64,000 nucleotides of DNA from Dictyostelium firmibasis (GCA_036169595.1 CM069766.1:3335001-3399000), one strand, 5' to 3'; counted from the first letter of the stretch, positions 28,565-47,601 are shown. Program-made: numbers and translations. Notes: generated by a model from the sequence alone, not told the origin.

Positions 28565-28948
28565 ATGACTGTATGTACAAATTTTATTTGAATATATATT
28601 TTAAAGATGGGATTATTAATGAATATGCTGTTATTATTTTAGTATTCCTTTTTCGTTGATATGACATGTGGTGGTTGCTCAAAGGCTGTTAATGCTATCT
28701 TATCTAAAATTGGTAACTATTGAATATATTTTCACACACAAAAAACACCAAAATTTTTGAAATTTTAAATAACAAAACATTAACTAATAATAATAATAAT
28801 AATAAAAAAAATTATTATAGATGGTGTTTCAAATATTCAAATTGACCTTGAAAATAAAAAAGTCAGTTGCGAAAGTTCAAAAATGAATGCTGATGAATTA
28901 TTAAAGAACATCCAAAAAACTGGAAAGAAATGTTCAATTATTGCTTAA
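28565..28948 (+). CDS. atox1: Copper chaperone, ATOX1/ATX1 family
   Basis: Three exons, 28565..28570, 28643..28712 and 28821..28948, give 67 residues, the normal size for this family. Exon 1 is only ATG ACT. The protein reads MTYSFFVDMTCGGCSKAV at its N terminus, with the copper-binding MTCGGC (MxCxxC) loop, then a betaalphabetabetaalphabeta HMA fold (ISKIDGVSNIQIDLENKKV), and the family C-terminal KTGKKCSII, including the lysine that stabilises bound Cu(I). It should carry Cu(I) to a P-type copper ATPase of the secretory pathway. The 6-base first exon is inferred because the acceptor frame lacks another start and both splice sites are good. Confidence 0.92.
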
Positions 28949-28965
28949 ATTAATCATAAATTTAT

Positions 28966-29022
<57 letters not shown>

Positions 29023-29385
29023 CAATTATTTATTTACTCATTTATATAATGTATGGTTCAATAATTCCTCTTCTCACTTCTTCCATTATTTCCTCTTCAT
29101 TCATCTCCTTTTTTTCCTCTTCGTCCATCTCCTTCATTGTTTTTTTTTTTTTTTTTTTTTGCTCCCTTTATTCTCTAATAAAAATTGTATTACTATTTTT
29201 ACTTTATTTATCTTTTCACTCTTTTTTTATAATTTAGTACAATTTTACTAAATATCCAAAATGGAATTTTCCAATGTTTTTTTTTTTATAATTTTTTTTT
29301 TATAATTTTGTTTTTTTCATAATTTTAATTTTTCATAAAACGTATTTTTATAACCCTTTTTTATAGAATCACTTTAATAAAAATA
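28949..29385. other. Intergenic, between copper chaperone and MAP65
   Basis: Holds an AAT run (28968-29014), C/T-rich DNA at 29065-29165 and T-rich DNA. No gene is seen. It is the 5' flank of MAP65. Confidence 0.5.
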
Positions 29386-31611
29386 ATGATAGAGAATGAA
29401 ATATCAAATAAATATGATTCTCACAATCATGAATTAATCATTATAAATCAATATTATAATCAAATAAATCCATTACTTATTAAATATGATAGTATACTTA
29501 AAAGTTTAGATGACCATGAAGATTATGATGATAATACTATCAAAAATCAACACCAACAATTAAATAAAGAGATTATAGAATTGATTGAAAATAAAATTGG
29601 ACAACAAAGAGAAAGAGAACAAATTTTAATTGAAAAGAAATCCAATATTTTAATTGAAATCGATAAAATAATACAATCACTTGATTTAACACCTGATAAA
29701 TTTCAAATTGATAAAGAGATTCAGTCAAATTATAACACATTAATTCAATCGACTTTAATAAAAACACCTAAACTTTTAAAACAAATTAATCATTTAAATA
29801 ATTTTTATTTTGATTTAAAAAATGTAATTATTTCTATAATACGTACCAATCTATAATATGAAAATAAATCAAAATTATTAATTCTATTTATTCTTTTATT
29901 TTATTAATCTTAATGTTTTTAATTAAAGATACATAATATAAATGAAAATAAATTAAAAGAAGTCTACACAGAATTAATGAAATTATATAAAGAATTAGGA
30001 ATTGATTTAAGTGATAGTAAAGATACAGAATATGTATCATCCTCATTCATAGAAATGGGTATATTCGTTTCAAATAAAAGAATTGATGAAATTGAAAATG
30101 AAATTAAAAAACTTCAAGATATTCGAAACTCTATTATGGATAAAATAAATGATTCAAAATCAATTACATTAAATTTAAAAAATGAATTGGAATTAAATGA
30201 AAATGATAATAATAATAATAATAATTATATATCATCAATGATTGAATTAAATGAAATTGTAAATAAATTAAAAGAAAATGAATGTGGTGGTGATTCAAAA
30301 AAATTAGAAATGAAATCATTAATTCAAATTTTATATAAATTTGAAGGAATAATTAAAGTATTTGAGGAGTTGAAAGAGAAAAGATTAAAACAAATTAATA
30401 ATCAAATTAATACAATTGAACGTGATTATCAGCAATTATCAATCCCATTGGATGATGAAACTAGATTAAAGTTTAAAATTAAAAGAGATAAACTACCACC
30501 ACCTTCAATACCTTCATTATCATTAATAACTCTATTAACACAAGAATCAAATCATTTAACAAACTTAAAGAAATTAAAATTTAAAGATTCATTTCAATCC
30601 AAATTTAAATCATTACAATCATTATGGGATCAATTATGTATACCATTGGACCAAAGAACTTTAAAAAATTTATTATTAGACAAAATTGAAAATAATAATA
30701 ATGAAAATGATATAGATTATACAGATGAAACAATTTATTATAATATTGAAACATTGGAGATTATTGATAAAGAACTTAAAATATTAAATGAATTATTGGA
30801 TTCAATGAAATCAATTTTAAATAAAGTTAAAAGAAGGGAATGGATAAAGAGTGAGATGAAAAACTTTGAAACCAGTGCAAGTGACCCAAGTAGATTTAAA
30901 GGTAGTTCAATTAGATTATTAGAAGAAGCTAAATTCAGAAAAACCATCGCTAGAGAGTATCCAATTCTTACCACTGATTTAGTTAAGGAGTTGGCTGAAT
31001 GGGAATATCAAAATCAGAAATCATTTCTATATTTCGGAAACTCCTATTTAGAATTAATGAATACTGAACAAGAAAGACCTGACTTTCATTTACTTCATTT
31101 AAAGCTTGTAACTAAAAAAGATCCTGAAAATCTCTCGGATTCTCCAATGGTTTCATATTCATCTACTTCACCAACAACCACCTCACCAACAACCACCTCA
31201 ACAACAACCACCTCAACAACAAACTCAACAACTAATGTACAGCAACAACATCAAAATATAAGACCAACAACACCAACTACTCCACAAAGACCAACAACAC
31301 CAATTTCAAAGAAACCCTCCCCATTAACTAAAAAATCATCTTCATTTACTCCGTCAACACCAAAAACAACACCACCATTATCAAAGGCTTCGTCTTCTTT
31401 AAATTTATCTCCAACTATTAGTAACAGTAGTGCCAAAATTCCAACTTTATCAAAAACAATGTCCTCTGTTAATTTAACAAATAAACCAACACCTCCTAAA
31501 AAAGAATCACCTATTTTATTAACACCTTCAAAATCGAAATCATCCACAATTTCATCATCTACTAACCAAACAGCTAAAACTGTGCAGTCTCTTTCAACAA
31601 ATAAAAAGTAA
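29386..31611 (+). CDS. MAP65/ASE1/PRC1 microtubule-bundling protein
   Basis: Two exons, 29386..29823 and 29929..31611, give 706 residues in frame. The first ~400 residues are coiled coil (dimerisation), with MGIFVSNKRIDEIENEIKKL and LWDQLCIPLDQR, both typical of the family. The microtubule-binding domain is clear: VKRREWIKSEMKNFETSASD, then DPSRF, LLEEAKFRKTIAREYP and ELAEWEYQNQKSFLYFG. The C-terminal ~180 residues are Thr/Ser/Pro/Lys-rich with many Ser-Pro and Thr-Pro sites, the usual place for CDK control. The family bundles antiparallel microtubules at the spindle midzone. It is the sort of protein that works with TBCC-dependent tubulin supply, but the shared window is not evidence of linkage. 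Confidence 0.9.
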
Positions 31612-32020
31612 ATAATTATTTAATTTTATCATTATGACTGTAAATTTTCATTTTTCATTTTTCATTTTTTTTTTTTTTTTTTTTTTTTCATTTTTTTTTT
31701 TTTTCATTTTTTTTTTCAGCTTTTTTTTGTTGTTCATTATCCAAAATTAACAACAAAAACAGCTATCTGCCATAACCATCTTTTTTCTTTTGATAATCAA
31801 AAAAAAAAGATAATAACAAAAAGAGATATATATTATATATATAGGGAGTGAAATTTAAAATTTTAATTAGAGAAGGGGAGACAGAGAAGAAAAAAAAAAA
31901 AAAAAATAACATATTAATAAATAATAATTAATAGTACAATAACAATAACAATATAGCTTGTGTAGTATATATTTCTAGAACATATTTTTTTATGGTGCAC
32001 CATACATAAAATCATTAATA

Positions 32021-32074
<54 letters not shown>

Positions 32075-32155
32075 AATAAAACTCTTGCATACTTAAACAC
32101 ACCACAATAATAATAATTAAAATAATAATAATTAAAATTAAATAATTTATATACT
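31612..32155. other. Intergenic, upstream of CAF1
   Basis: T-rich then A-rich DNA; an A tract of about 50 bases ends near 32070. No gene is seen. Confidence 0.5.
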
Positions 32156-33795
<1,640 letters not shown>

Positions 33796-34472
33796 TATTA
33801 GTACTAAACATTTAAAAAAAAAAAAAAAAAAAAAAACTTTTTGTATAATCAAAATTTATAAAAAAAATTATAATAAAATAAATTTAAAAAAAAAATAAAA
33901 AAAAAATAAAAAAAAACAATTAAAACCAATGGAATAATAATAATGAATAAATAATAATATAAAAACCATCCTCCCTCCACTTCTCCAACAAAAAAAAAAA
34001 AACAAAACAGCAAACAAAACAAAATTAACCCAATATTAATGTACATATTTTATTTATCAATAATTTCCATATTTAATTATTAAAAAAAAATAAAAATAAA
34101 AAAAAAAATAAATATTAAAAAAAATTTTTAAAAAAAAAATATTGTGTGAATATTTTTAGTTCATATGTTGTGATTAATCGAAATCTAACCCATTTTTAAA
34201 ACTTTTTTTTTTTTTTTTTTTTTCAAAATTTTTTTTTTTTATTTTTTTTATTTTTTTTTTTTTATTATTATTTTTATTTTTTTATTTTTTATTTTTTATT
34301 TTTTATTTTTTATTTTTATTGTATATCACCATCGCATTAATAATAATATTAAAATTTAATTAAAATAATTTATTGGAAAATTTTAAAAAAAAACAAAAAA
34401 AAAACAAAAAAAAAAAAAAAAAAAAAAGTTTAGATAATATCTCATACTATATAATTAAATATATAAAATAAA
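33796..34472. other. Intergenic, between CAF1 and krsA
   Basis: Poly-A, a C-rich patch at 33965-33990, then poly-T and an A tract. It supplies the krsA 5' flank. No gene is seen. Confidence 0.5.
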
Positions 34473-36508
<2,036 letters not shown>

Positions 36509-36645
36509 TAATTCAATTTAAATAAGTAGTATTAGTAGTAGTAAATAATTTAGTAACTCCACCCATATCCTCACCCACCTCTCAACAATATAGTATAGTA
36601 ATAGCATAAAAATATATACCAGTTTAAATAATTTATTGTATATCC

Positions 36646-36710
<65 letters not shown>

Positions 36711-36949
36711 TAATAAAATGTAATATTATAAAAAAATTAAAAAATAAAAAAATAAAAAAAATATTTATATATAAATTGATGTTGTTAGTATTAAAATTTT
36801 AAAGCATATAAAATGTAAAAAAAAAAAAAAATTTATAAATAATTTTTTTTTTTTTTTTTTTCATATTTTTTTATAATCCGCCCTGGTAAATTAATATGTT
36901 TAAAATTAGCAAAAGCATTTTATTTCTATTTTTAAAATTCGTTTTATAA

Positions 36950-36983
<34 letters not shown>

Positions 36984-37075
36984 TTTTATTTATATTATTT
37001 AATTTAATTACTTTAATTTATTTTAATTAAAAATTAATTTTATTTAAAAATAATATTAATATTAATAATTTTATT

Positions 37076-37114
<39 letters not shown>

Positions 37115-37173
37115 AATTTTTTTTACAACGAGGAATAAAGAAGGACCACCAAATTCTTTTTTTTTTTTGTTTT

Positions 37174-37224
<51 letters not shown>

Positions 37225-37595
37225 GTTTTCTTCAATCGCTGATACCACACACTTTTAAACACACATCACAGTACTTTTATTTAAAATACAAGTAGAAATT
37301 AACCATATTAATTATATATATGAATATTCATAATAGTGTCAATAACAATATTTTTTTCATTATCATAAAAAGTATAAAATAATTAAAATTACAATAATAA
37401 TAAATTATAATAAATTTGATACAATAGAGTAAAATAGAATAGAATAAAAAAATAGTAAAAAGTAAATAAAAAAAAAAAAAATAAAAAAAAAATAAAACAG
37501 AATTTCAACACTCAACTAAAGGAATAATAAAATTTTTATTATTATTATTATTTTTTTTTTGTTTATTAAAAAAAAATAATAATAATTAAAAAAGG
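36509..37595. other. 1.1 kb intergenic region between krsA and the VPS9 gene
   Basis: Contains a poly-A tract of about 58 bases (36651-36708), an AT dinucleotide run near 36967, and poly-T with a mixed patch at 37125-37155 and 37230-37275. No gene is seen. It includes the VPS9 gene promoter. Confidence 0.5.
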
Positions 37596-39934
<2,339 letters not shown>

Positions 39935-40730
39935 TAAAAATTATAATAACAGTTATAATAATATAAAAATATTAGGAAAAAAATATATATTAATAAAATA
40001 TAATTAAAATATAATATTGCCAAATAACAATATTATATAATTTATTATTTTTTGATATAAATATAAATTTATTTATTATTTTTTTTTAAAATTCTTTCCA
40101 AAATAATATTTGAATTTCTTTCTTTTTGAGAATTGTTGTTTCAATTGGACTAATGAATAGATTAAAAGGTATCTCAGATTTAGGTCATTGATTACATCCA
40201 CTACCTTATTAGCATCACTTAGAATTAATAGTGTTTCATTTGATTGGTAACATTTTCATAGGTATTGTAGAATCCTCTATTAAATTCTTACAGACTTGAT
40301 ATGCTGATGGAAATCCAGATACAATATAACCAAGAATTATGCGCTATACTTTAATATTTAATGGTTTTAAAATCATGTAATAATGATTTTGCAATACTTG
40401 TAAATGCAAATTTAGCACCACAATAATTTCAAAGGTTTGATAATCCAGTTAAATTTGCAATTGAACCAATGTTGAAAATATAACCTTCTTATTTAAATCT
40501 TCAATAATCCATATCCTTTATTATGGTATCATTGGTTTCTAAATTTATTAATATTAATGACTTAAAAAAATAAAAATTAAAAAAATAATTAAAAAAAAAA
40601 ATTCAAATAAAAAAACACTAAAAAAGATGGTTTTTAGTTTTTTTTCATTATTTTATTTTTTTTTTTAAAATTTTATCATTTTTTTTTGACATTCCTTTGG
40701 AAATTGGTGTTTTTTTTTTTTTCTCTGAAA
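39935..40730. other. Intergenic region holding an SDR pseudogene
   Basis: AT-rich flanks enclose a decayed minus-strand dehydrogenase copy (about 40100-40565), listed separately. The right part is the 5' flank of the intact SDR gene. Confidence 0.7.
40100..40565 (-). pseudogene. Decayed short-chain dehydrogenase (SDR) fragment
   Basis: The minus strand keeps an SDR signature in pieces: GYIFNIGSIANLTGLSNL (near 40480-40427) matches the SDR strand with the catalytic Ser, followed after a stop by NYCGAKFAFTSIAKSLLHD, the YxxxK active-site helix. Further down SGFPSAYQVCKNLIED matches the usual region after the PG motif. At least four stops and two frame changes interrupt it, and the N-terminal nucleotide-binding part is missing. 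The neighbouring intact SDR at 40731 faces the other way, so this may be a degraded paralog of a local SDR cluster. Confidence 0.75.
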
Positions 40731-41733
40731 ATGATTAATTTTATATTATTATTTATTGGTATTATTACATTAATATTTTTAATAGTTAATAATATTTTAC
40801 CATATTTATTTGTTTTCTTTAGTAAAGATCAAGATTTTAAAAAGAAATATGGAGAATGGGCAATAGTTACAGGTGGAAGTAGTGGTATTGGTAAATCTAT
40901 TGCACATAGATTGGCTAGTCAAGGTATTTCATTAATATTAATTTCAAAGGATGAAAATAATTTAAATGAAGTAATTAATGAATTAAATTATAAATATTAT
41001 GGCAATAACAATGATAATAATAAAAATAATAGTAATATAAAATTTTTATCAATTAATTTAGATTTTACAAATTCAGAATCAGTTAAAGATTTAATTAATA
41101 AATTAAAAGAATTTGAATTAAATAAAATTTTAAAAATTAATGATATAAGAATTCTATTTAATAATGTTGGTTTTTTAACAATGGAAGGATTTAATCAAAC
41201 ACAATATGATAATGATAAATTAAAAATGATACAATGTAATACATTGACAACTACTGAATTAACTGATTATTTCTATAGAATTTGGGTAGAGAATAAAAAT
41301 AAAATAAAGTCAAAGAAAAATGGTGTAATAATATTTACATCATCAATTACTGGTGTTTTACCAACACCATTCTCAGTTATGTATGCAAGTTGTAAATCTT
41401 TTTTATCAATTTTTGCAACATCATTATCATTGGAGGCTAGATATAATGATATTGATATTTTAGCTGTTCAACCAGGTAAAGTTTGTACAAATCTATTCAA
41501 TAAAATACCGAATCTCTTGGTTTTAAAATTTTTGGATCTATTTCAACAAAAACCTGATGATGTCGTCAATATAATGTTTAGGATTACTGGTAGATATGGT
41601 ATTATCATTTTTAATAGTGGTTTGTTTGCTGTCATTTCAAATATTGCCTTGTCTATAATTGGTATAAATATTACGAATTATATTGCTTATTTTATTTCAA
41701 ATTATATTTTAAAGGATTATTCAATTTATAGAG

Positions 41734-41764
<31 letters not shown>

Positions 41765-41775
41765 GAAAAATAAAT

Positions 41776-41777
<2 letters not shown>
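40731..41777 (+). CDS. Membrane-anchored short-chain dehydrogenase (HSD17B12/KAR-like)
   Basis: Single exon, 348 residues from the first ATG (40731); the open frame upstream has no ATG. A hydrophobic N-terminal anchor (FILLFIGIITLIFLIV) precedes a Rossmann domain: EWAIVTGGSSGIGKSIA (cofactor loop), LFNNVGF (NNVG), IIFTSSITG (catalytic Ser) and YASCK (YxxxK), then VQPGKV. The anchored layout and YGEWAIVTGGSSGIGK resemble the very-long-chain 3-ketoacyl-CoA reductase/17-beta-HSD type 12 group of the ER. The reaction would be NADPH-dependent keto reduction of acyl-CoA or steroid-like substrates. The C terminus has further hydrophobic segments and a short poly-Asn end. Confidence 0.85.
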
Positions 41778-41810
<33 letters not shown>

Positions 41811-42096
41811 GTTTTATTAATTAAAATATCAATCAATAAAAATAAAAGCATGGTAGATAACTTATTAGATAACTTTTCACAAAAAAAAAAATAAATCTTT
41901 CTCTTTCGTCAAAAAGAATTTTTTTTTTTTATTTTTTGAAAAAAAAAAATAAAAAAATAAAAAATTTATTCGTTTTTTTTTTTGTTTTGTTTTCATATTT
42001 ATACCAATTGGTATTTTCTTTTTTTTTTTTTTTTTTTAATAATCGGAATTTCTATTTTTTTTGTTTTTTTTTTTTTTTTTTTTTTTTTTAATAAAC
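41778..42096. other. Intergenic, upstream of the 1182-residue protein
   Basis: T-rich and A-rich tracts, ending in poly-T just before the ATG at 42097. No gene is seen. Confidence 0.5.
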
Positions 42097-43118
42097 ATGT
42101 TTCGAATTAGTAAAACTATTAAACAATCATATTTTGGGAATTATATACCAAGAGGAGTCCAAACTATAAAATATTATGATAAAAGAGAATCATCTAAAAA
42201 TATTCTGGCCACAACTCCACAAAATTCACCATCAATTTCAAGAAAATTAAGAAATGAAATTGATGATATAGCTTTAGGTATTAAAAAATTTGAAGAAAAT
42301 AAAGCCAATATAGAAAATAATAATAAAAATATTGATAATAATAAGAATAATAATAATAATAATAATAATAAAAATAATAATAATGGGAATTATAATTTTG
42401 ATGAGCATGATTACTATGATAATATATCAAATAAAATAAGAAATGATTATAAAACTCAAGAAGAGAAAGATAAGAAAACCAATCAAGAATTAAATATAAC
42501 ATTAAAGAGACCACCAAAGAGTAAACAATTGAAACCATTTTCAATATTATCATATGGAGCTACAATTTTATTTCCAAATCCATACATTGAAAATCAACCA
42601 GATATACTTATTAAAGATGATTATAGTAATAGAGAGATTGAAATGATTGATGATTCACTCTACCCAACCGAGAATATACCATCGATTGATGCCCTTAAAA
42701 AACAAACCAATTCAATTAAAAATCTAACAGCAAGAAATGGTCTCCAAAAAGGTATCATTGAATTCCATAAAACATTAATTGAAGATTCAACACCCGATGT
42801 AAACATTGAGATATTCTCATACTTTCTTACATCTATATTGGAAACTAAAGATGTGAAAATGGCAAATGATTACTTTAAATACTATGTAAATGAATATTAT
42901 AAATATTATTTACATTCAAACAAATTTGTAATGCATTTGCGTTTATTCTATATACTTGATAAAAATTCATTAAATGAAATCTATCAATTCTTATTGGATT
43001 CAAATTTAGTAGATATTAGAATTACCTTTATATTTTGTACATTTTATTTAGAAATTGGTAATGAAGAAATGGCAATTGAATTATTAAATAAGAGTTTTAA
43101 AAAATTAGATAAAATAAT

Positions 43119-43165
<47 letters not shown>

Positions 43166-45645
43166 ATAATAAAAATGATAAAATATTTGAATGGTTTGGA
43201 TCTTCAAATAATTTATGGGATTATAATTTAGGTGAAAGATTATTTTATTTAGATAAACCACTTGGTAAATTTGAAAAGGATTCAGATAAATCTTTTGAAA
43301 TAATCTCATCAATTAATAAACTATTCCTTGTATCAAGTAAAAAACTTAAATTTTATAAATTAATTTCAGAGGTATTCTTACCAAATGGTATTATTCCATC
43401 AAAGGTATTGATACCATCATTTATTAGTTTTGCAAATCTATCAATTATATCAAATCGTTCTGATCTATTAGATGATGTTTTAAAACCTTATAAAGAAAGA
43501 TTATGTAATACTTCATTTCATATTATGGGTATGGCTTACTATTATTGTAATAGTAGATTCTTACCATTTAAACAAGCTATATATGATACTTTCATTCAAA
43601 ATAGAAATTTATCTTGGAAATTTAGAGAAAATCTATTAAACGTTTGGATAATGTGTTGTTTAGAAGTATGTGATTATGGCGAAGCATTAAAAGCATATGA
43701 TATTAAAGATCACATCCAATCAACTATTATTTTATCTAAAAATGATTCAACTTTTGAAAGACAAGATTACACTGGTTCACAATATCAACCGTTTATAGCA
43801 TTTCACTTTTATTATTCAAACTCTACAGAATATATTAGAATTAAAGATTATCATTTAAAAGCTTACAAATTTTGGAAATCAAAACAACATCAACTAATTA
43901 AAATGAAGAGAGAACCTAAATTTACACCAACATCTCCACTCCCACCGCCACCATTATTTGAATCACCATCACCATCACAATCACCATCACCATCACTATC
44001 ACCATCACTATCACCATCACCATCACTATCACCATCACCATCACCATCACCATCACCATCACCATCACTATCACCATCACTATCACCATCACCACCATCA
44101 CCATCACCATCACCATCACCATCACCAATATCAATATCATCTAAAATTAATAATAAAAAAGTACCAGTACCAAAATATGTAATTTATAAACCACTAGGTG
44201 CAAAACAATTAACATTAAATTCTGATATTTTAATGAATATTAAAAAAGTTCAAGGTTCACTCTTAAAAAATCCAACAAATGTTAATTCAAAAAAACATAG
44301 AAGTGATTTATTCTTAATATTTTCAAAAATTTATGACTCAAAAGAAAAAGTTGAAGATATAAATAAATTGAAAGATCTTGAAAAAAATGAATTTTTCCAA
44401 TTAACTAAAGAATTTTATAATCAATTAGGATTGAGTGGTAATTTAATAAATGATGAAAAAAAAGTAAATAGTTCATTTTATTTTAGAATTCCACATTCAA
44501 CCAAATTTATAGCATCGATTCAAATTTTTAGAACAATTTTTTTAACAGCATCTGGTAGTACTGAAACTAATATTAGTAAACTAGAGGAATACTTTAGGTA
44601 TATAGCACCATTTTCAAGTAAATTTAAAGATCTATTAACTGTTAAAAATGATTGGTTCTTATATTTACATTCAAATGCAAATATCAAAGGTTTAAATCTA
44701 ATGACTGAATGTTTATCAGAGTCTGTTTATAAATCAACAGATTTCTACAACTTTTGGCTACATAAAATATCAGATTTTAAAAAAGCACCCTTTCAACCAT
44801 TGGCTATAAAATTGGTTAAATTTATGCTTGATAATTCAATACCAATCTATAGAAAACCATTAATGTTATTTGCAAATTTAATAATTCAATTAAACGAACC
44901 AATTTCACCAGAATTTTCATCACCTTCATCATTTTTAACTTTCCTCAATGAAATTGAAAGATTAAATCCTTGGATAGAAAACGATATTTTGAATGTATTG
45001 AAAATGAAAATTAAAGCTTTCCCAACCAATAGTTATTCTATCGAAAGTGAATCCAGTAGTGATAAGATTCTACTGAGACAAGTTTATGAAGAAACTTTAA
45101 ATGCACTCATTAGAACACCAGCATTGATTGAATTAAAGGTTAGATTAGTTAGTAGACTCTATCCAATACCACCAATTTCAAATTTTCAACATTGGTCAGA
45201 CATTGACGATCAATTACATGATGAATGTAAAATAACCTTTATTCGTTCAATTTGTCAAAGTTTAGCTCATGCAGGTCAAACTCAACAATTAATAAACTTT
45301 ATAGATTCACATATTGGTTTTATTGGTTCACTTAGTTGGTCTGTAATGCAAGAACTTTTGGAACCATTACCAATACTTAAACAAGCCACTTACATTGCAA
45401 ACCACACAAAAGACTATTCCATTTATCAGCCACCATATGTAACCTATATAAAAGATTTAAAAACAAAATTATTAACTCCTATTGAAGATGGAGGTTGTGG
45501 TATAACTACTTCTGACTACTCAAAACATTTTTCAAAATTAGATTCAATAATTTCAAAAGAACGTGTCATTACAGTTTTTGAAAATGAAAATTTAAAAAAC
45601 CAACATCAATTTGTATCTTTTTTTTCTGATATCTATTTAAAATAA
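42097..45645 (+). CDS. Large protein of unknown function, probably mitochondrial
   Basis: Single exon, 1182 residues from ATG 42097; the open frame extends upstream only through poly-Phe without an ATG. I recognise no catalytic family. The N terminus, MFRISKTIKQSYFGNYIP, is basic and lacks acidic residues, as in mitochondrial targeting peptides. An Asn-rich stretch, a poly-Thr run (43120-43165) and an ~60-residue Ser-Pro repeat (43964-44136) interrupt the sequence. Between and after these, helical segments such as KMANDYFKYYVNEYYKYY and LEIGNEEMAIELLNKSFKK suggest alpha-helical repeats of TPR/PPR type, so an RNA-related organellar role is possible but unproven. Confidence 0.75.
43964..44136 (+). 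repeat. CCATCA hexamer repeat coding Ser-Pro tract
   Basis: Tandem CCATCA with CTATCA variants codes Pro-Ser and Leu-Ser dipeptides. The other two frames read as His-His and are spurious. Confidence 0.9.
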
Positions 45646-45837
45646 ATAAATAAATAAACAAAAAAAATATATAAAAAAAATTAAATATTAATAATGGTAA
45701 ATAATAATAAATTTAAGGTGTTTTAATAAAAATAATTTAAAATAATAATAATATTAATAATAACAATAATAATAATTAAATAAAAAAGGAAAAGGATAAA
45801 GGTGATAAATTAGGAATTTATTTTTAACAAAAAGATT

Positions 45838-46096
45838 TTAATTTCTTAAACTTAATTTAATTGAAAACTCTTTTGGATTAATTGAGACACCAAATACTTC
45901 AGTATCATCAATTTTTTCGTTGTTAATTGAATTTAACTCAAAGTTTAATAGTATATTACTACAAACTGAAAATATTGTCAAATTTGCAAGGTTCATACCA
46001 ACACAATTTCTTGGTCCTAATGAAAATGGATTTGATACCTTATCTAAATCGTCAATATAATCTAAATTACTGTTTTCGGAAGTATTTTTTTGTTGA

Positions 46097-46136
<40 letters not shown>

Positions 46137-47486
46137 GATTTTTATAATTTATCCATCTTTCAGGTTTAAATTGATCAGGATCAGAAACTAACAAATTACC
46201 CATTCCAAATATATTTAAAAGTATTTGAGTACCTTTGGGTATGAACATACCATTACAAAGATATGTATCAGCCATTGAGATTCTTGGTATACCAAGTGGA
46301 CCAGGTGAACGAATACGGAAAACCTCTTTAATTATTGAAACCAAGTATGAGCAATTTTCAATATGATTTAATGTTACAAATTTACAATCTTTACCAACAA
46401 CTCCAATTAACTCTTCATATGCTTTCTTTTGAACAATTGGATTATTAATTAAATAAAGACAAAACCATTCTTGGGTTGCTTTTTGAGTATCTGAACCTGC
46501 CAATAAGAAATCCATTCCAACCAATATTACAGTTTCCTTTTCTTTTCCTTCACTTGAAATTATAAGTTGATCTAATAAATCCTTTGGTTCATCATAATCC
46601 AAATCTCTTAAATGTTGATCATAAATCTCTTCCATGAAATAGTAAATATCATAGATATGTTTTCGATATTGTTTATTTGAAAAATAAAATAATGGTGATA
46701 AAAACCAAAGGAAGTCATCAACTTTACCAACTTTTTTAAATGCTTCATTAAATGGAATTGTTAATCTTTCCATTGTTCCTTTATTAATGCTTTCATTCTT
46801 TCCAATTTCTTTACTAAATAACATACTTAAAATTATATTTAATGAAAATTTTGTTAAATATTTTCGAGGAGAAAACTTTTAAAAGTTTTAAGTAAAACAA
46901 AAAAAAACAAAAATAAAAATAAAAAATTAAATATTTATTAATAAATTTAAAATTAAAATAAATTAGTATTTATATATATATATAATTTAATAATTACAAT
47001 TTCATTTTTATTTGAAAATTCTTTCATTGATTCAATTAAATTTTTAGTTTGTTTTTCAATTAAATCATTAAAAGTTTTAATTTTTGTTTTTGTAAATGCT
47101 GATGATACTAGTTTTCTAGTTTTTTGCCATTGTTCATAATCTGCAAATGCTAAACCTTTAAACTTTGGAATAACTCTTATACTTTTTGGTTGTGGTCTAT
47201 TTACAAATGTTTTAAACTGTTTAACTGTTATATCTCTAAATACAATTGGATCTGTAATTACAACTGTTTTAACATCACCAATATAAAGTGAATAAACTCC
47301 TCCATAAATTTTTGCTAATTCAGTCAATGACCTATGTGGATTTAAACTTAATTTATGTAAATGTCCAATTATTGGTAATGCTAATGGTGATGGTGGATCA
47401 TTTTTACTTAATTTACGATTTTTTCTTATAAAATCAATTAATAACAAAAAAATAAATAGATATACTACTAAACTAATATAATCCAT
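45838..47486 (-). CDS. Cytochrome P450
   Basis: Two exons, 47486..46998 and 46875..45838, give 508 residues. An N-terminal ER anchor (SLVVYLFIFLLLIDFI) is followed by a basic stretch and the proline-rich hinge PPSPLALPIIGHLHKL. The I-helix has LLAGSDTQKATQEW, the K-helix ExxR is KEVFRIR, and the haem loop is FSLGPRNCVGMNLA with the cysteine ligand (~451). All motifs are complete. A run of ~17 Gln/His codons (46093-46140) lies between the meander (PERWINY) and the haem loop. The exon 2 acceptor restores SPRKYLTKFSLNIIL, a segment typical of Dictyostelium P450s. The substrate is unknown. The gene is tandem with an SDR upstream. Confidence 0.93.
46093..46140 (-). repeat. CAA array coding poly-Gln in the P450
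   Basis: About 15 CAA codons with two CAT, in the loop just before the haem-binding cysteine region. Confidence 0.9.
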
Positions 47487-47565
47487 AATTTTTTTTTTTT
47501 TTTTTTTTTTTTTTTGAAATAAAAAAAAAAAAAAAAAAATAAATTTGATGATTTGTTTTGGGAAT

Positions 47566-47601
<36 letters not shown>

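Noticed and set aside
40686-40730. Upstream extension of the SDR frame
   Set aside because: The extension begins at TTG, with no ATG before 40731; the hydrophobic anchor starts at 40731.
43922-44182. Poly-His and Met-Val frames over the Ser-Pro repeat
   Set aside because: Alternative readings of the CCATCA repeat inside a 1182-residue open frame.
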